Below the pieces are notes generated by a model. It had not been told where the DNA came from and searched no databases. It worked only from the letters and a program-made list of their open reading frames with translations. From Aaosphaeria pasadenensis (Eukaryota > Ascomycota > Dothideomycetes > Pleosporales): a stretch of 64,000 bases of DNA. Of the stretch, positions 1 through 10,771 are shown piece by piece. How positions within the stretch are numbered: the stretch's first letter is position 1; the number at the start of each line of letters is the position of its first letter. The position numbers and the translations under genes were made by a program. The stretch covers positions 1 to 64,000 of the forward strand of contig JAKLMB010000053.1 in assembly GCA_022813625.1 (NCBI GenBank), in the 5' to 3' direction.

Positions 1-76
<76 letters not shown>
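1..76. repeat. Poly-C run at the window start
   Basis: The first 76 bases are all C. This is not the ascomycete telomere repeat (CCCTAA/TTAGGG) and has no interruptions, so it looks like a homopolymer sequencing or assembly artefact at a contig end and not biological sequence. The normal mixed sequence starts abruptly at position 77. Confidence 0.85.
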
Positions 77-876
77 TTGCCTAATTGTCACCTAAACTAC
101 TTTCACGATCCAGCTGTTTGAAATGGAAAGCAAAAGTGAAGCGCTGGAGAGGGAGCTTGACCTGCAATCTGAGTACACCACACCGTCAACATCTCACAAA
201 TCAAGTCTTCCCATCATGGCAGATCGGGACCTTTCACTGCCTAAATATCTTACAACAGGAGATGAATCAAACCACGACTTCAAAAATAACTACGACTCCC
301 GTTCTTGCAATCTAACACCAACCCTAAAACCTAGACTTGACACTGCATGATCAACTGAATAGACTAGACTACATCGAAACCTCTTCTCCCTGTTGACATA
401 CCACGTCTTTTATTGTTCACCGACCTACGCTATTACACTCCAAGACTGCTCTGTCCTCGAGCACTTGAGGAATCAAGCAGGTCTACGGTCTGTGTTTCTT
501 GCGTGGAGGAGCGAGCACTTTTGGAAAAAAAAAACGTAATTGGTATGTATGGTATATTTCATATATTCCCCCTTCGTAAACACTGCCTCTTTTTAAATCT
601 ACCTAATCTAAATCTACAATACAAATAAATAAATCTGAGTTTCTTATCTTCACTTCATCAGCCGTCTCCCTTTTCTTTGCTTTCTCTTCCTGGATCCGGT
701 GTGTGTTCCATTGCTTCCTTCGCACATGGACGGACGTCCCGAGTATGAACGGGGGTCGCAGGAGGGAAATCATGGTATTAGATTTTGGTTTGAACATTGC
801 ACATATGCCCCCAACTCCCCTCATTGTTCACTCCCCTCAACGTTGAGTCGTTCTCGTCTCGACTACGTCTCGACGC
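77..876. other. Gene-free 3' flank of the CTP synthase gene
   Basis: About 800 bp downstream of the CTP synthase stop codon (minus strand). Only short open frames under 80 codons with no recognisable motifs are present. It probably contains the 3' UTR and terminator of the CTP synthase transcript. No repeat or RNA gene was seen. Confidence 0.5.
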
Positions 877-3195
877 CTAGAACTGCGAATCCCCATTACT
901 CCCATTCACCGCCAACCCATCAACACCCCCCCTCACCGCCTCATCCTGGTACTCCCTCGAAATCCTCTCGAGCTGCCCACTACTCGCCGCCACGAAGCCC
1001 AGGTACGGCCTGGACGGATCCAGCACGCGCGACAGATACTCGGGGTGGAACTGAACAGCCACGAACCACGGATGATCCTTGATCTCCACGACCTCCATGC
1101 GCTCCCCCTTCTCGTCCTTACCCACGAAGTGCAACCCGCCGGTTTCGATCTGGCCGATGTAGTCAGGGTTGACCTCGTATCTGTGGCGATGCCGCTCGAG
1201 AATCTCGTCGGAGCCCGCGTACAGCGCGCGGAGACGCGACCACTCGCTGCCTGGCTGGAAGAGCGTGGGGCGCAGCCCGAGTCGCATGGTCGCGCCCATG
1301 GTCGCCTTGTCGACTTCCGGCATGAACATGATGACCTTGTCGGCTGCGTCGGCGTGGAACTCCTCGGACGTTGCGGAGGTGATGCCGCATACGTTGCGTG
1401 CGTATTCGATGACTGCGACTTGCATGCCGAGGCAGATGCCGAGGTAGGGGGTCTTGTTCTCGCGGGCCCATTTGGCGGCTGCGATCATGCCTTCCGTGCC
1501 GCGGTGGCCGAAGCCGCCGGGCACGAGGATGCCGGAGGCGGTGCAGACTTCGTGCCAGGCTTTGTGGAATTTGGCCGGGTCGGAAGTTCGGGTTTGGGGC
1601 TCGAGGTGCTCGGCGTCGACCCAGATGAGGTTGAGCTTGCGTTGGCAGCGCATGGCGGAGTGCTCGAGGGATTTGATGACGGAGAGGTACGAGTCGTGGA
1701 GTTCGATGTACTTGCCGACGAGGGCGATGGTCACGGTGTCGAAGTAGCGGTTTTCGGTGTTGGTGAGGGATTTCCATTGGTTCCAGGTGTTGATGCCCTT
1801 GGATTGGAGGGGGGAGGAGATGGTGAGCTTGTCGAGCGCGAGGATGTCGCGGAGCAGGGGGATGAGGCCTTGTTGCTCGAGGAGGAGCGGGACCTGGTAG
1901 ATGGATGGCATGTCGCGGACGACGATGACCTGGGATACGTCGACGAAGCAGAAGTGGGCGATCTTCTCGACTGCTGAGGGTTCGAGCGGGATCTCGCAGC
2001 GGCAGGCAATCTACTCGATATGTTAGAATACTTCAAACACGATAGATTAGTACAATGGGTGGCCGGAGCGGGTTGGACACATCTGTGCGTCTTCTACATA
2101 GAAATCGATTCAGAAGGATTTCTATGTAGAAGACGCACAGATGTGTCCAACCTGCTCCGGCCACCCATTGTACAAGGCAACGCACAAGATCCGGTATCAG
2201 ACCAGCGCTCCTGACCGCCCGGATGGCCTGCTGTGTGGGCTTCGTCTTCTGCTCGCCGTGGATGACGGGCACGTACGAGACGTGGATCTGCAAGAAATTG
2301 TCCTTGCCGGCGCGTCTCCTCAGCTGCGTCATGGCCTCGACGAACGGCATGCTCTCGATGTCGCCGACGGTTCCGCCCAGCTCGATGATGCAGACGTCGG
2401 GCTCCTCGCCCGTGTCGTCGACGGGCGTCCGCGCGACCTTCTCGATCCAGTCCTGGATCGCGTCTGTGATGTGCGGCACCACCTGCACCGTCTTGCCGAG
2501 GTAGTCGCCCTTGCGCTCGCGCTCGATGACGTGCTGGTATATCTTGCCCGTGGTGATGTTATTATCACGGGTCAGGGTGATGTTGAGGTAGCGTTCGTAG
2601 TTGCCGAGATCGAGGTCGACCTCGCCGCCGTCGGAGAGGACGAAGACTTCGCCGTGCCTGTGAGGAGTTTACTCAACAACGTTTTTCTTGCAGGGGAGCG
2701 GGGTGGCCGTACTCCTTCGGGTTCATGGTCCCCGCATCGACATTGAGGTATGGGTCGACCTTGATCGACGAGACGTTCTGGCGTGTCAGCAGGGTCTTGA
2801 GAGCTGCCGGTTCGAGGGTGCACCTATCTTGAGTCCAATTGTCTTGAGTAGCAGTCCGGTGGAGGAAGCTAGAAAGCGGGGTGTCAGCTTTTCTCGTGCT
2901 ATGACTCGAACGCGCTCATGAGGTTTGCGCTGGCTCAAACTCCAGCGATACCCAGGTGGTCAATCGTCCGACCAGGAATGAAATTTGACACATTGAGGGA
3001 TGTCCACTGGATCGCTGGAGTCGGTAGCCGTCTGGGGAAGTCGAATTGCGTACCTATGATACCCTGGAGAGAGTGTGACGCGGTTAGTCGAGGATCTCAA
3101 GTTTTTCTTTACAATTTCTTCTGAACGCGCGGGGGAGGAAGACGTACCTTTCCAACGCCACTGATGACACCACCAGACACGAGAACGTACTTCAT
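877..3195 (-). CDS. ura7: CTP synthase (six exons, with a frame conflict between exons 3 and 4)
   Basis: Converts UTP to CTP with ATP and glutamine, the last step of pyrimidine nucleotide synthesis, in the cytosol. I read six exons on the minus strand: 3148-3195, 3054-3063 (only 10 bp), 2824-2868, 2713-2777, 2186-2657 and 877-2010. The N-terminal amidoligase domain shows the P-loop (MKYVLVSGGVISGVGK) and HGEVFVLSDGGEVDLDLG. The C-terminal class-I glutamine amidotransferase domain shows the nucleophile elbow GICLGMQ and the HPEYL motif. The total length fits the family (about 590 aa). One oddity: exons 1-3 sum to 103 bp, so the frame does not carry into exon 4, which starts AAC GTC TCG and reads NVSSIKVDPYLNVDAG. 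All later junctions are in phase. Intron 5 (2011-2185) is mostly an inverted repeat. The gene identity is certain, but the first junctions are not. Confidence 0.93.
2050..2173. repeat. 57-bp inverted repeat (foldback, MITE-like or introner-like) inside a CTP synthase intron
   Basis: Left arm 2050-2106 and right arm 2117-2173 are reverse complements over 57 bp with a single mismatch, separated by a 10-base loop (2107-2116). The element fills 124 of the 175 bp of intron 2011-2185. The outer ends read TACAATGGG and CCCATTGTA, so a TA dinucleotide lies at both ends, compatible with the TA target-site duplication of Tc1/mariner-type elements. It contains no coding sequence. As RNA it would form a very stable hairpin between donor and acceptor. 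I saw no second copy in the window. Confidence 0.9.
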
Positions 3196-4532
3196 GGCTG
3201 TGTGCGTTCTGCTGTGTGGAGTGAAGAGGGTATTGGGAGGGATTTGTGGTGTATATGATATGATATGGAGGGAGGGAGTGAGGAAGTTGGAGATAGTAGG
3301 TAAGGTAAGTAGTGGGAGAGAAATAAATCTCGAGAATAGAGTAACAAAAATTTGGGCCAATAGGAAGAAAGGCGGGTGGGGGACCAGTAGGAAGACGTCT
3401 CGAGGGTAGTCAGTGGTGGGTCTGCCCTATCGATAAGACGGGATTAGCGTCCGCCCTCGTCAAATTCTCGAAAAAAGGTGGATCCCCAATCTTCCATTTG
3501 ATCACAAAGGAGAAAACATAAGGAAGGCGGAAGGCCATTAAGAAGAAACCGGATTAGTCCCGAATGCCCAACCTCACTTCATCATCCTCCCGAGAATTGC
3601 CAATTCCAACCTCACCTCTACTTCTCCTTTGCTTTCTCTGCTTCCTGCTGATCCAATTCGTTGAGTTCTTACAAGTACTGGCATAGGAAACCTTGTCTCG
3701 TACATCGCACAGTACATACACCACCACATCACGTCACTACCATAAACCTGTATACGGTAAACCCGAGAGTGTAAATACTTAACAGCATATCAATTGGTAT
3801 CGTGCTTCTGATGCTTTCTGCTAAACAACCTCTCACCTCGAGCCCTCATATTCAGAAGAAGAAAAGGAACATGCATTAATCCATTGGCCGCCACCCTTCG
3901 TTTCCTCCCATTTTCCCTTTCCTTCCGCCCTAATCATATCCCTTTCCCATCCTTCCACCCTAACAAAGAGAAAACGTTCAGGACCAATTCCCCCATCCAT
4001 CTCCATCGTGAATCCTCAATTCTCCCTGATCTCCCACCTACAAATGTCGATGAAGACATTGTACTTCCTTTTTCCTCCTCCCTCCCGCACGCCGAGTCGT
4101 GTCAAAAAACTAATCCGCAGGACTGCAGGATCAAACAAAAAGTGGTCGTGAATATGGTCGTGAAAGGATATGCCGGATGTGAGGAACAATATAAACCAAC
4201 CAGAAAAGACAGGAGATGAGTTGAAAAAGAGAAAGAGAAAGAATGATGAGAAGCCAACAAACACCATGATCGTCGGACATCTGGGAGAATACCAGCTCAG
4301 CAACCAATATTCCCTCCCAGATATCCCGAAATGTTCAGAGATGCCGCCCAGGTTGCTTTCTAATCGGAGAGAGAAAGGTAACTAACACAAGGAGAATTTC
4401 GATTACAAGTAGCGCCGCCCAAATGCCTTGGCCCTCACCTTGCTTGCTTGCTCCAGCTAGCGGGCTGAGGCCATTGGGTATTATGCAGGTTTTCCAGTCG
4501 CCCAGGGGCCCAGACTCGCGTGGGCAGGACCA
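3196..4532. other. Intergenic: CTP synthase promoter and leader, plus velB 3' flank
   Basis: About 1.3 kb between the CTP synthase start and the velB stop, both on the minus strand. It contains pyrimidine-rich stretches (for example around 3880-3960, read on the plus strand) and short open frames without motifs. I see no convincing gene. The part next to 3195 must contain the CTP synthase promoter and 5' UTR. Confidence 0.5.
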
Positions 4533-6116
4533 CTACTCCTTGCGCCGTCGCTTTCCCATTTCGTCGTCCTCGTCGTGCTGGAGGAGGTGTTGCGGGTGGT
4601 GATCGTGCTCTTGGCTGGCCGTCAGTCGCTTGCGCGCCAGCGCCTTCTCGTTGCCCTTCTTCACTTGGATGTTGCATCCTTGCAGCTTCAACGCCCGCGT
4701 CAGAGCACTGCTCGGCCGCATGCCGGGGAAGTCCTTCGCAGTGTAGACGGTGAAGACGTCGCTCAGCACCTCCGTCAGGATCGGCGAGTATCCGCCCACC
4801 ACCAGGCTCGCCGTGTCGATCCGCATCAGGACGAAGCGGAGTCGGTACTTCCCGTGTGTGCGGCACGAGAGGTCGGGGAAGCAGAAGAAGCAACCCTCGA
4901 CGTCGTGCTCGTCCTTCGCGACCGAGGGCGAGGCCACGAGCTGGCCCATCAGTCGCCGCGTCGTCCGCCTGTCCGGTTGGATGAGCGCCGTCTCCTCATT
5001 CGTCCCCTCGGCATTCCATAATGTGCAGTGCACCACATTCAGCGAATACCGCAACTCCTCCTGTTCAGCCACGCCCGTCTTAGGATCCGTGACGAGTAAC
5101 TGGATGATTGGCGGCGGGTCGATGACTCTGCGGTCCCTCTCCCCGAATCCGCATGCTCGAGCGGCAATCGGCTGTTGGCGAACGACGAGCTCGTAGTTGA
5201 GATTCCTGTTCCAAAGTTAGTTCGGGGTTTCCCTTCCCCATTCAGCCCTCAGGCATGCTTACAGTTTCTCATTGAGCACTGGCTGTGGTATGGACCCAGG
5301 TAACGGGATCACTCGAGGCTCTTGCCGCGGCGGAGGCCCACTGGTGGGAGCTTCAGCATACGCCGCGGGTCCCAACGAAGCAGTTACGGAGCCCCGGTGC
5401 GATTGGGGGTGAGAGCTCACGGACCCTCGGAATGGTGTGCTACTAGACGCATAACTTGGCGTGTAGCTAGGTGAGGGCAGTGGGGCGTACGCCTTCTGCT
5501 GCTGTTGCTGGTGCTGGTGCTGGTGCTGCGAGGGTTCCACTGGCGACGCAAGGGAGGCATACGATTGCTCATGGTGGGTTGGGTGGGCGGCCCGAGAATC
5601 TTCGTACGGATAACGTTGCTCAGTTGGTCTCCTTGGTCCCCGATTGTCGAACTCGGAGCGGGGTGATATTGGCGGTCCATACTGCTGAGGGGAGTAGGGT
5701 GGATCGGACCTGGGAGGCGTGTAGGGAATCGAGTGGAGGAGCTTGTCGACTGGAGCTGCCCGCGGTATGGACGAAGGCTGATGCTGATTCTGGTGGTGAT
5801 GCTGGTGATGCGGCTGTTGCTGTTGCTGATGCTGATGCGGCTGCGTGTATCTTGGAGGAGGAGGGCCTGGCTGGATGGACGGTAGTTGATTGATGGGCGA
5901 GCGGAAAGGGTAGTCCGACCGTGGTGGTACAGCGTCTGGTGGGATGTCCACCTGCAACGGCGGCAGCTGGACCGGCTGGGGCAGTCGTCGATGGGGATAG
6001 AGAAATCCAGGAGGAGAGAACACTGGCAGCTTCTGAGTTTCCGTCATGTCTGGAGTTGAGCGAGTTGTACTGAGCGGATGCAGCGGAGGCGGAGGAGGAG
6101 GTGGTGGTTGGGACAT
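4533..6116 (-). CDS. velB: Velvet-family regulator VelB
   Basis: Velvet-domain transcription regulator. In filamentous fungi VelB partners VeA and LaeA (and VosA) in the nucleus to coordinate light response, sporulation and secondary metabolism. Two exons (5263-6116 and 4533-5205) joined across a 57-bp intron give 508 aa. Residues 1 to about 284 are low complexity: a Pro-rich start (MSQPPPPPPPPLHPL), then His/Gln-rich and Pro-rich stretches. The velvet domain follows from about residue 286 and includes NLNYELVVRQQPIAARACGF, RRVIDPPPIIQLLV, GCFFCFPDLSCRTHGKYRLR and FTVYTAKDFPGM. The tail ends in a basic patch, GKRRRKE. The match is to VelB and not VeA or VosA, judged by the QPIAARACGFGERDRR segment. 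The start is the first Met of the open frame. The upstream region is unusually long (4.6 kb). Confidence 0.94.
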
Positions 6117-8048
6117 GCGTGTATAATATTATTTGCCCGCGCTAGGACATCTGCACCCATCCACATCTGGGGGACTCAATGACCAGTTCTCTGTCGAAGT
6201 TTGGGTGCCAGGGAGTCGTGCAAAGGTCGGACAGGATGGCAGGAATGTGGGTTACTGCGCGATGCGGCGGCAGGCGAGGATTAATAGTAAAACGTCCCCT
6301 TGTAGAAGTCCCTGCACGTATCTGGATCGCCAGCAAGCCAGATCGCCCGCCCGGATTCTTCATTCAGTTACGTCGACGTTAGGCGGATGCGCTCAGACTC
6401 AGACAACAACCGGGGAGGGATGAGGGGAGGGATGCATAGTGGAGCACACTTTAACTTGCAAGCCTCAGACCAAACATTTTTGCGCGCGACCAGCCCAGTC
6501 GGACCATCGAACAGAGAGTCATAAGCGACCGGGTCTTGTCTTGCTGCCGCCATTGGAGGTGTTCGATGCGTTGACCCGGGTGGGCTTGTGCGGCACAACG
6601 ACAATATTCTTCTGGGAGGCAGTTTCAACGTGATGATGCTCCAAAGGCTCACGGCGGACGGGTTGCTGTGAGCTGTCTACTTTCAAGAACAACAACAAAG
6701 AACGCACACTACGAGCAGCCAGACATCCTGCCCTCGATCAGGTTGATGCCCGCCTAGAGCTGCGTCTTGCAGCAACAGCGGCGGCCTGCATCCTATTGCA
6801 CATCGCCCATGAGCCGCCACCGCTGACACCCTGCTACCGCTACTTCTGTTATAACAGTTGCTATTGCTTCTATTACTGCTCGTCCGCTAGGCAAGGCCTG
6901 GGAGCGGGAGACGCTAGTTCCCAGGGCTGCCGGTGCAATGTACACGCTGTCGTTGGGGTCTCTCGTGGGCGTGCCGAAAGAGAATAGGCTCGCACCCGGA
7001 TAAAACAAACAAGCAGCAGTTTCGAATCAGGTTGCCCCAGGCGTGGTACATGTGCATCCGGCGGAGGGCCAATATCGAGAAATTTCGCCAGATTGGCATA
7101 TGTAACTCCGCCAATTCACGGACGCCGCCCAGCGTAGCATTTGGGGGCTTCGCTCTTTGCGAGCGAGATCCCGCCCGGTCTACCTGGCCTGGCTGGGCAG
7201 GTATACCAGCAGCAGCGACGGTGGCAGCAGCAGCAGCAGCATGCAGCGGTGGAAGGAAGAGCACGGCGCGGACTGGTGCCCCCTCGGGGCCCCAGGGAAC
7301 ATCAGAGGCTTTCTTGTTTGGGGTGGACATCGCTGTAAGCGGATGGACGGTGGCTAGCGAATTACCAGGAATCGATTGATCTGTCAACGTTGCGGTGCCT
7401 ATCGATGCTCTCCATTCGTCGCGGCTAAAAGCGATCACAGTCGCCCTGCCTGGCCTTTCCGCCATCCCTCCCACCGCGCGAGGCAGTTGTGGCGTCAGAT
7501 CCACAGGCGCTCCCTGGGCCGTTGCAAGGGCCCTGGGAGCGAACGTTTGGCCGTGCGTTCGCTCTGACGGGAATATCGCCAAAAAAAATCCTCCTCGCTT
7601 TCACACCACTAAAGGTGCTCCACCAAATCCCAGGTCTCCGGATCCTGCATGAAACGGCGTTGATGCGCCGCAATAGTTGGCAGGAGACGATGGCTGCGTA
7701 AAGAGACAGCGGCATTTGCAATGCGAACCCTGGCTGCCGGTCTCATCCACCCCTCTTTCCGCTGTCGGACGCGACGCAAGAGTCGGTCCAAGGACTCTGT
7801 GGCTGCTTAACTTTCAGGATAAGGTGATGTTAGTGTTCTGGTTGCTGCCCGTCGTGATGCTGCCATCCCGTTATCAAGGATAAGAGCATCACGCCTGCAG
7901 TTTGCAGCCGCCCCTGCCGACGACCAACATGACAACCCGACCTGTGAGTAACTAACTACGGGAGATTGGGAACCATTCGAAAACATCTGTAACGGCCATG
8001 TTCCGCTCGAGGGCAAGCGGTGAGGTCGAAGGCATTGGCATGGCAGCG

Positions 8049-8088
8049 AGGCAAGGCAAGGCAAGGCAAGGCAAGGCAGGGTCAGGCA
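8049..8088. repeat. Pentanucleotide microsatellite (GGCAA)n
   Basis: Tandem aggca/ggcaa units, nearly perfect for about seven copies and then degenerating (ggcagggtcaggcagg). Intergenic, no coding role seen. Confidence 0.85.
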
Positions 8089-9437
8089 GGGCAAGATTGA
8101 GAAATGAGTTGCAAGTCATGGGGTATTGTCTGCGATATGGCTTTCGCAGGCATGACCCAGAACTGCAACCTGGAAGGGCGGTGGGACTGCCGATTTCAGC
8201 CGGGGCTGTGGGGAGGAGGAACGACAGCAATTATCCTCTGCTGGTTCTGTGCGACGGCGCTTCCTGTACATGGCGTCCAGCCTGAAAGCAGGAAGCCATA
8301 TTGCAGCAGCGGATTTCTCCTTGGTGACACAGGCATCCTGGGAGTTGCAGTCTGGGTCTACAGAGACTGATGCAATTGGATGTGTGATGATATGATATTC
8401 GGGCCTGGTACAGATGATGCGGCGGGCATTGGCAGACATTACTATTGCATCAGCAGGTGGGGAGCAGATCCAAAAAATTGGAATGATTAATTGGAGATGC
8501 CACGATTAGATTGGTAGATTCCAATTTTGCGTTGGTAACCCTGGATGATGGTTGGCACATGTGCAGTGGGAGCGGTGCACAGGAGGAGTACGAGTTCGGG
8601 AGAGACGAAACCGGGGAGGCGATTGATGATTTCCAATTGATATGATACGACACGGTAACTGGTAGGGAGGTAAATTCGGGCAGCGGAGGAAGGACAAGCC
8701 AGCGTCATGTCCAGGGGTTTGGGCGTGTGGAATTGAATGGAATTGGAATATTGGGAACGGTCGTGAGTGTCTGTGTGTGTTGTGTTGTGTTGTGTATCTG
8801 CAAGTGTCTCTCCCTGTGTCCGTGTGTCTTCCATTTTAGGGCGACCGTTGACCGTTTGGTGGTGCACGGTCTCGGACTCTCACGCCTAATTCGAGACATG
8901 CAGATGGACGGTGAGGGTTGTCTTGATTCTGTAGACTGTGAGGTAGACTGTGAGATAGACTGTGAGTAACTATGTAGACATGTACGGAGTACTCCTTGAT
9001 AGGATGGGCGTTATCTGAGGGGTGAGTTCGGACGGTTCGAGAATGGAGGAAGCCTCAGGAAGGTACGGAGAACTGTGTACGGGCTACGGAGTATTGACAG
9101 GCAACAAGGGTGGTCGAGATTGGGTTTGAGTGTTAACAGTTAGAGTAGACCCAGTAGAGTAGTGAGGATCCTAGTAGTGAGGATCCTAGGATGAGGGTTA
9201 GTCTGAGGGGGTTAGTTTAGGGTTAGTTAAGGTTAATGAGGTTAATGAGGTTATGGATGTGGATATGGTTATGGTAGGTGTGGACACTGTGGAGAGTTGA
9301 ATTCGGTCATGATGGTCCATCTCACCTGATAGATCGACAGAAGGATGAATACAGGTACCCAGATGGGACGGATAGATACCTACCAGGTACTCCGGAGATT
9401 AGTAGTGCATAGTCAATGTTCTTTGGTAAGAGTGAAA

Positions 9438-9485
9438 GTGAAGATGAAGGTGAAGATGAAGGTGAAGATGAAGGTGAAGATGAAG
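9438..9485. repeat. 12-bp minisatellite, four units
   Basis: Four perfect tandem copies of gtgaagatgaag, followed by a partial unit. It lies in the gene-free region upstream of bin3. Read on the minus strand it would encode a Phe/Ile/Thr-type repeat, but no gene model supports translation. Confidence 0.9.
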
Positions 9486-10771
9486 AAGATTAGTGATCGA
9501 GTACGGGGTTGTTGACATGTTCGCAGTGAAGAAATCCAGAAAGGGAAGGAACGAGGATGCGCCTTCTTCCTATTCCATCCACCTATCCGTTGACTACCTA
9601 CCATCTACCTACCCATCTACCTGACTTATCTAGTCATTGAATGTATCCATCAGGTACTATTATCATCACCATCGTCACTATTATATACATCCTCTTTGTT
9701 CACTATAGGTAGACCTACTGGACGACGGGTTGACTGACTCTTGACCTCCACCAACTCAACACACCACTACCTCAACACCAATCCCATCACTTGTCCATCA
9801 TCACCATCGCATGATCCCAGCTACTTACTCACTTACTCACCTCGAAAGACGGTCGACCCCATCTCATCTCATCCCGTTGCATTGCATCGCGTCGCGTCGC
9901 GCCGCGTCGAGCCAGAACTCTGGGCTCCTTCCTTCCTTTCTTCCTTTTCGGTTCCCTTCACCGCCATCACCCTTCACCCTTCACCCTTCACCCATACATT
10001 CACTTAACACCACAACCCAAGATCATCCACCAACAACAAGCCACCTCAACAGGACAAAGACATTCACTCAATTCAACACAAGCTGTCGGGGCATCATCTG
10101 AACTCACTGATTTATCCATTTCCAACGCTACGAAGCCGGCATCCGTACTTCCGACCGTGCACACCCATCTTCCTCCTATCCTTCCATCCTTCTTCTCCCT
10201 TCTCTCTACTGTATAGGCGAGATCCATCCGAACTTCGTCACGTACATACATTTTCTCAACTAATCACAGCAAAATTCCCTTTTCCAGAACAGCCACCGCC
10301 GCTACACCTCACTAAACGGTCGCAGTATCTACCTGCCTAGGGGCACGCTTACTACAAGCACTCATACGCTAACTGGTTCCTACTTTACTAACAGATGACA
10401 GACTAACTACTAACTAGCACCTACAGACTAGACTACAGTACAATACGACACCACCCGCAACGACACACGGACCTTTCACTCAGAAAAACATCCCGAGGGA
10501 GGATCTACACCATTGCCGTGTCCATCTTACCTTCTTTTCTATCATTTTTCTCTAGTCTCTCTATTCTCTCTATCTGAATTTCTCTCCTCCCTTTCTTTCA
10601 TTCGCTTTCAGTCAGCAGATAGAACCCGAATCACTCATATCATACACACAAACACACTCCATATCACCGATACTACCATACCTCCTCCGTCACCAGCACG
10701 ACTCAGGTAATACCATCGTACCATCGTTTCCAATCATCTATCCCTCTTTCGCCATTACTTCGGCTGATCTG

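Larger units (their letters stand above)
6117..10771. other. 4.6-kb gene-free region between velB and bin3 (divergent)
   Basis: Shared upstream region of velB (minus) and the Bin3-type gene (plus). It holds a pentanucleotide repeat (8049-8088), a 12-bp minisatellite (9438-9485), a duplicated segment tagtgaggatcc near 9160-9190, several TACGGAGTAC-type words around 8982-9095, and a CT-rich leader (about 10510-10620). The longest open frame (222 codons, minus, 6914-7582) has no recognisable domain and is composed of skewed codons, so I do not call it. A long regulated promoter or long 5' UTR for velB is plausible but cannot be shown from sequence alone. Confidence 0.5.

Noticed and set aside
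1..76. Possible telomere at the left edge
   Set aside because: The run is C only, not CCCTAA repeats, and is followed immediately by ordinary sequence.
1045..1977. 310-codon plus-strand open frame
   Set aside because: It is the antisense shadow of the CTP synthase C-terminal exon. The opposite strand carries the conserved GICLGMQ and HPEYL motifs, and the GC-rich third positions keep the antisense frame open.
2050..2173. Inverted repeat as a Rho-independent terminator or CRISPR-like unit
   Set aside because: This is a eukaryotic intron. There are only two arms, no array of repeats, and the element sits between GT-AG borders inside a gene.
3884..4219. 111-codon plus-strand frame upstream of CTP synthase
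   Set aside because: No domain, a Pro/Ser/His low-complexity product read from a pyrimidine-rich promoter stretch, and no splice partner.
6914..7582. 222-codon minus-strand frame in the velB-bin3 interval
   Set aside because: Ala/Arg-rich with no family motif, overlapped by frames on the other strand, and interrupted by a GCA-type repeat; no support as a gene.
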